A DNA stretch of 18,390 bases from an uncultured Oscillospiraceae bacterium (GTDB taxonomy: Bacteria > Bacillota > Clostridia > Oscillospirales > Acutalibacteraceae), in assembly GCA_900547305.1 (NCBI GenBank), contig URGH01000051.1, positions 1 through 18,390 on the forward strand, given 5' to 3'. The position numbers and the translations under genes were made by a program. This document shows, one piece after another, positions 15,722-18,390 of this stretch (the first letter of the stretch is position 1; each line of letters begins with the position of its first letter). The notes under the pieces were generated by a model that was not told the DNA's origin, made no database searches, and saw only the letters and a list, made by a program, of their open reading frames with translations.

Positions 15722-18390
15722 TTATTTTATATACTCGACAGTGCCGTTGCTGTCCTGATAAAGCCGAACATAATCAATTTGATAATTCATCGGGAATGTA
15801 ATGCCGTCAATCGTATCCGCAAATCGGTCTTTATTGCTTGAATTTTCCGATGTTGTAATGCCCGAACCGAAAATTATGCCCATAGGCGTATTTTTCAGCG
15901 CCTCATCTATTGAAGCCTGCGAGGGTGACGTCACCTCATAATTTGCGTCGTACTTATAGGCTGCTTCGGTAAGGTCATAACGAGCATACTCTTCGCCGCC
16001 TATATACATTATCATTTTGTCATCCGTCCAAAGGAAACCGATAGTATAAAAGCGATCCTCTTTAAGTGTATAGGCTTGTTTCTCGCGGTCGCCGTAATTC
16101 CACGGATGATCGACGGTTTTTGATGCCGTATATTTCTTACCGTAAGCATCGGTACTTTCGGTATATTCCGTTTTTTCCCAAACATGGAGATTCGGAGTAA
16201 GAATGTCTTTTACGCCGAAGGTTTCAAATACATCTATCTCACCGTTATTTATACGTCTGTCGTCCGTCCACGTATCGGTACGAAGCCATATTGAAGGATT
16301 TGAGGAGGTTTGCCACGGGAGCTTGACCCGTACCTCAAGATAGCCCTTATTATACCGCATGGTACGCAGAGAAGTTATATTTTGCGGAGAATAATAGGTT
16401 TTTGTTTCCGAATCGTATGTAGGTCCGAAGCTCAAAACGCCGTTTGCAACGGAGTAATTACCGTTGACATGTTTCAAATGCTGTGAATCTTTCGTCCCGG
16501 TAACGTTTTCCTGTCCCCATTTTGTAGAATCAAGAGATGAACCGCCGAATTCATCGCCCCAAACAAGATTGTAGCTTGTGCCGTTTAACTTCTTTACGTG
16601 ACTTTTACCGTCAACCGCGAAAACATAGGTTTCGCCGTACAAGACGATATCAGATCCGTTATTATCAACCGTAATATACGGTCTTACCGCTATGCTTTCG
16701 CTTGAATCTGCGCTGAAGCCGCCTATACGCGCGCTGAACGTCCGAACGCCGTCCTTATACGCATAGGAATTGCCGAAATCGGATTTTTTTGAAACATTTT
16801 TAATATATTTCGCTTTGTCGGTTGAAAGATTTTCCAACGAAAGGTATTTTGAATCCGCGGCATAGGAAACAAGGAAGCCTCTTTCGGATACGGTGCATTC
16901 ACTGCCCGCCAAAGCTACCGCCGCTGCGTCGCCGTCGTCGGCATAGCTTGAGGTTACCCTGAATGCGGCAATGCTTTTATCTGTACCGATGCGCTCCGCA
17001 GAGGTATCATAACAAAAGCTGTTATAGTTTAATTCGGAAACGGATACTGTGTCAACATATATCGTAGTATTTTCCTCGGAGCTTATACGGATAAGCGGAG
17101 CAACCCATGTAGCGTCAGCACCCTTTCTGATAGCCGGGTCAACCGTTGAATACAGAAGAATTACCCTCTGCCATTCCTCGGTCGCTGTAACCGTCACAAA
17201 GCTTTGCGGCGGTAATATACTATAAGGACCTTTGCCGTTACTTACCTCGATTTTAACAGCCTTGCCGTCTCCCTTGATATAAAGGCTTACAATATAAGAC
17301 TTTCCTAAAACCGCCTCATAGCCGCTGCCTATATAGAATATTCTCTTTTCACTATCAGTCGTCGCTGTAATAGTATTTTTGAGCGAGTGTGTACCGGAAT
17401 AAGCCTCTTCCGGCGTACGCTGCCAGCCGCCGATATTTTCAAGTCCCGTATCGTCCTTCCAGAAGTCTCCCCACTCTAATGTATCCGGCTTATTTGCGGT
17501 TCTCGGATGAATTTCATCAAAGCCGGTAAACGCCACCTGATCTTCATCGCCGACAACTGTTTCCACGCCCTTATAATAGGTAGCTCCGTTTACGGTGAAA
17601 ACAGCATCTGAAACGCGCTGTGTGCAGGTTTCATCGGAAAACCAAGCCGACCGAGTAAGAGTGGCGGTATATGCGCTGTACTCCTTGCCGTTACTGTCGG
17701 TATAAGTATGTTCCGTATAGTTTTCGGTTGTCTTGCTGCCGGCGTCAAGCTGTAAAATGTCGGCTTCGCTTTCGCTGTATATTCCGTAGCTCAGACCCGC
17801 CGGAGCGCCGTATTTCTCGGTTTTACTGTCTCCGTCAACGAGATTGATTGCGTAAAGCTTATCAACCGAAATATCGTCAATGCTGAAATTATAAGAGGCG
17901 CTTTGCTGAGCGGTCCAGTTGCTTCCCGCCGCAAAACACAGATACGGAGTCATAAATTCGCCGCTTCCGCTGTACTCAGCTATTCTGTCCATAGTGAAAT
18001 CATATGTGAAGGTTTGCCAATCATCGGTCGGAGCAAGCAGATAGCATCCGCCGTTCTTTTCGGCATAAACCGCATTTTGAACACCTTTATTGCCGTACCA
18101 AATCCCGCCTGCGGCATTAACGTCATTATACTTTTTCGAATAGCCCAAGGCTACCGGTACGCCGCTGCAGCTGCCGTCCGCAGACGAAAGCTTATATCTG
18201 AACGAAACGCGGTATTTTGCTCCGTTTTCCATTTTATAGGAGCCTTTTTCCGAATTATCCTTTGCCTTGCCGTTGGGATTAAGCACCAGCGCATAAGCGG
18301 ACGTCCAACCGCTGTTGCCTTTTTTTGAAAAGCTCAGATATTTATCGCCGTTTTCCTCTGCAATCGTATAGCTTGCATTGGTACTGTTAT
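15722..18390 (-). CDS. Modular secreted GH16 beta-glycanase, 3' part (runs off right edge)
   Basis: The frame is open to the right edge; the N-terminus and any signal peptide are outside. Residue numbers here count from the GTG at 18286, which is not the real start. A CBM4/9-like beta-sandwich covers the edge to about residue 150 ('NASYTIAEENGDKYLSFS' upstream of the GTG, 'GAKYRVSFRYKLSS'). A short repeat-like segment follows ('AWFSDETCTQRV', about 210-245), then a second binding-like sandwich (about 285-420) and a beta module (about 425-560). The GH16 domain is about 570-850: 'LVWGDEFGGSSLDSTKW', then 'GEIDVFE' with nucleophile E683, D685 and acid/base E688. The E-x-D-x-x-E form is the beta-bulge type of laminarinases and agarases, not licheninases. 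The protein ends without a dockerin or anchor. It would make oligosaccharides outside the cell for the importer downstream. The exact polysaccharide is not readable. Confidence 0.88.
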   Translation of the reverse strand, partial: NSTNASYTIAEENGDKYLSFSKKGNSGWTSAYALVLNPNGKAKDNSEKGSYKMENGAKYRVSFRYKLSSADGSCSGVPVALGYSKKYNDVNAAGGIWYGNKGVQNAVYAEKNGGCYLLAPTDDWQTFTYDFTMDRIAEYSGSGEFMTPYLCFAAGSNWTAQQSASYNFSIDDISVDKLYAINLVDGDSKTEKYGAPAGLSYGIYSESEADILQLDAGSKTTENYTEHTYTDSNGKEYSAYTATLTRSAWFSDETCTQRVSDAVFTVNGATYYKGVETVVGDEDQVAFTGFDEIHPRTANKPDTLEWGDFWKDDTGLENIGGWQRTPEEAYSGTHSLKNTITATTDSEKRIFYIGSGYEAVLGKSYIVSLYIKGDGKAVKIEVSNGKGPYSILPPQSFVTVTATEEWQRVILLYSTVDPAIRKGADATWVAPLIRISSEENTTIYVDTVSVSELNYNSFCYDTSAERIGTDKSIAAFRVTSSYADDGDAAAVALAGSECTVSERGFLVSYAADSKYLSLENLSTDKAKYIKNVSKKSDFGNSYAYKDGVRTFSARIGGFSADSSESIAVRPYITVDNNGSDIVLYGETYVFAVDGKSHVKKLNGTSYNLVWGDEFGGSSLDSTKWGQENVTGTKDSQHLKHVNGNYSVANGVLSFGPTYDSETKTYYSPQNITSLRTMRYNKGYLEVRVKLPWQTSSNPSIWLRTDTWTDDRRINNGEIDVFETFGVKDILTPNLHVWEKTEYTESTDAYGKKYTASKTVDHPWNYGDREKQAYTLKEDRFYTIGFLWTDDKMIMYIGGEEYARYDLTEAAYKYDANYEVTSPSQASIDEALKNTPMGIIFGSGITTSENSSNKDRFADTIDGITFPMNYQIDYVRLYQDSNGTVEYIK

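Noticed and set aside
1..18390. CRISPR arrays, tRNA or rRNA genes, insertion sequences or phage genes
   Set aside because: I saw no regularly spaced repeats, transposase or integrase motifs, or structured RNA gene signatures on either strand.

Overview
The window looks like a polysaccharide-utilisation locus from a low-to-moderate GC, Gram-positive, anaerobic gut- or rumen-type Clostridia (Oscillospiraceae/Ruminococcus-like). The basis for this is the CUT1-type ABC permeases without their own ATPase, a type I dockerin, glycosidases, AGGAG-like ribosome binding sites and tight gene packing. The taxonomic call is inference. Every credible gene is on the minus strand, so transcription runs from the right edge to the left.

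Right part (18390 to 15401): the 3' part of a large modular secreted GH16 endo-glycanase with carbohydrate-binding-like modules, followed 21 nt later by a 99-residue secreted protein that is little more than a signal peptide and a dockerin. A strong hairpin (about 15362-15392) follows. The next 140 bp carry a consensus -10 box, an inverted repeat and a good ribosome binding site, so a new transcription unit probably starts here.

Centre (15259 to 4325): an unusually large solute-binding protein (960 aa) without a lipobox, permease pair A, a membrane protein joining an outside NHL-type propeller and TPR-like helices to a YIP1-type membrane domain, a DUF5696-type lipoprotein, and permease pair B. 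Gaps are 9-15 nt or the genes overlap by 1-8 nt, so this looks like one operon and one machine. The propeller/YIP1 protein and the DUF5696 lipoprotein have no role that I know of and are the best candidates for new biology here.

Left part (4325 to 1): a cytoplasmic GH35 beta-galactosidase-type enzyme joined to the last permease gene by a TAATG overlap. Next comes a GH30 glycosidase gene broken by an in-frame TAA at codon 11 and a frameshift about 83 codons in. A 297-bp gap of low coding content may hold a relic of a transporter gene, and after it lies the 5' end of a GH2 glycosidase that runs off the left edge.

Working model (inference): the secreted GH16 enzyme cuts a beta-linked polysaccharide outside the cell, the binding protein and permeases import oligosaccharides using an ATPase encoded elsewhere, and GH35, GH2 and formerly GH30 trim them inside the cell.
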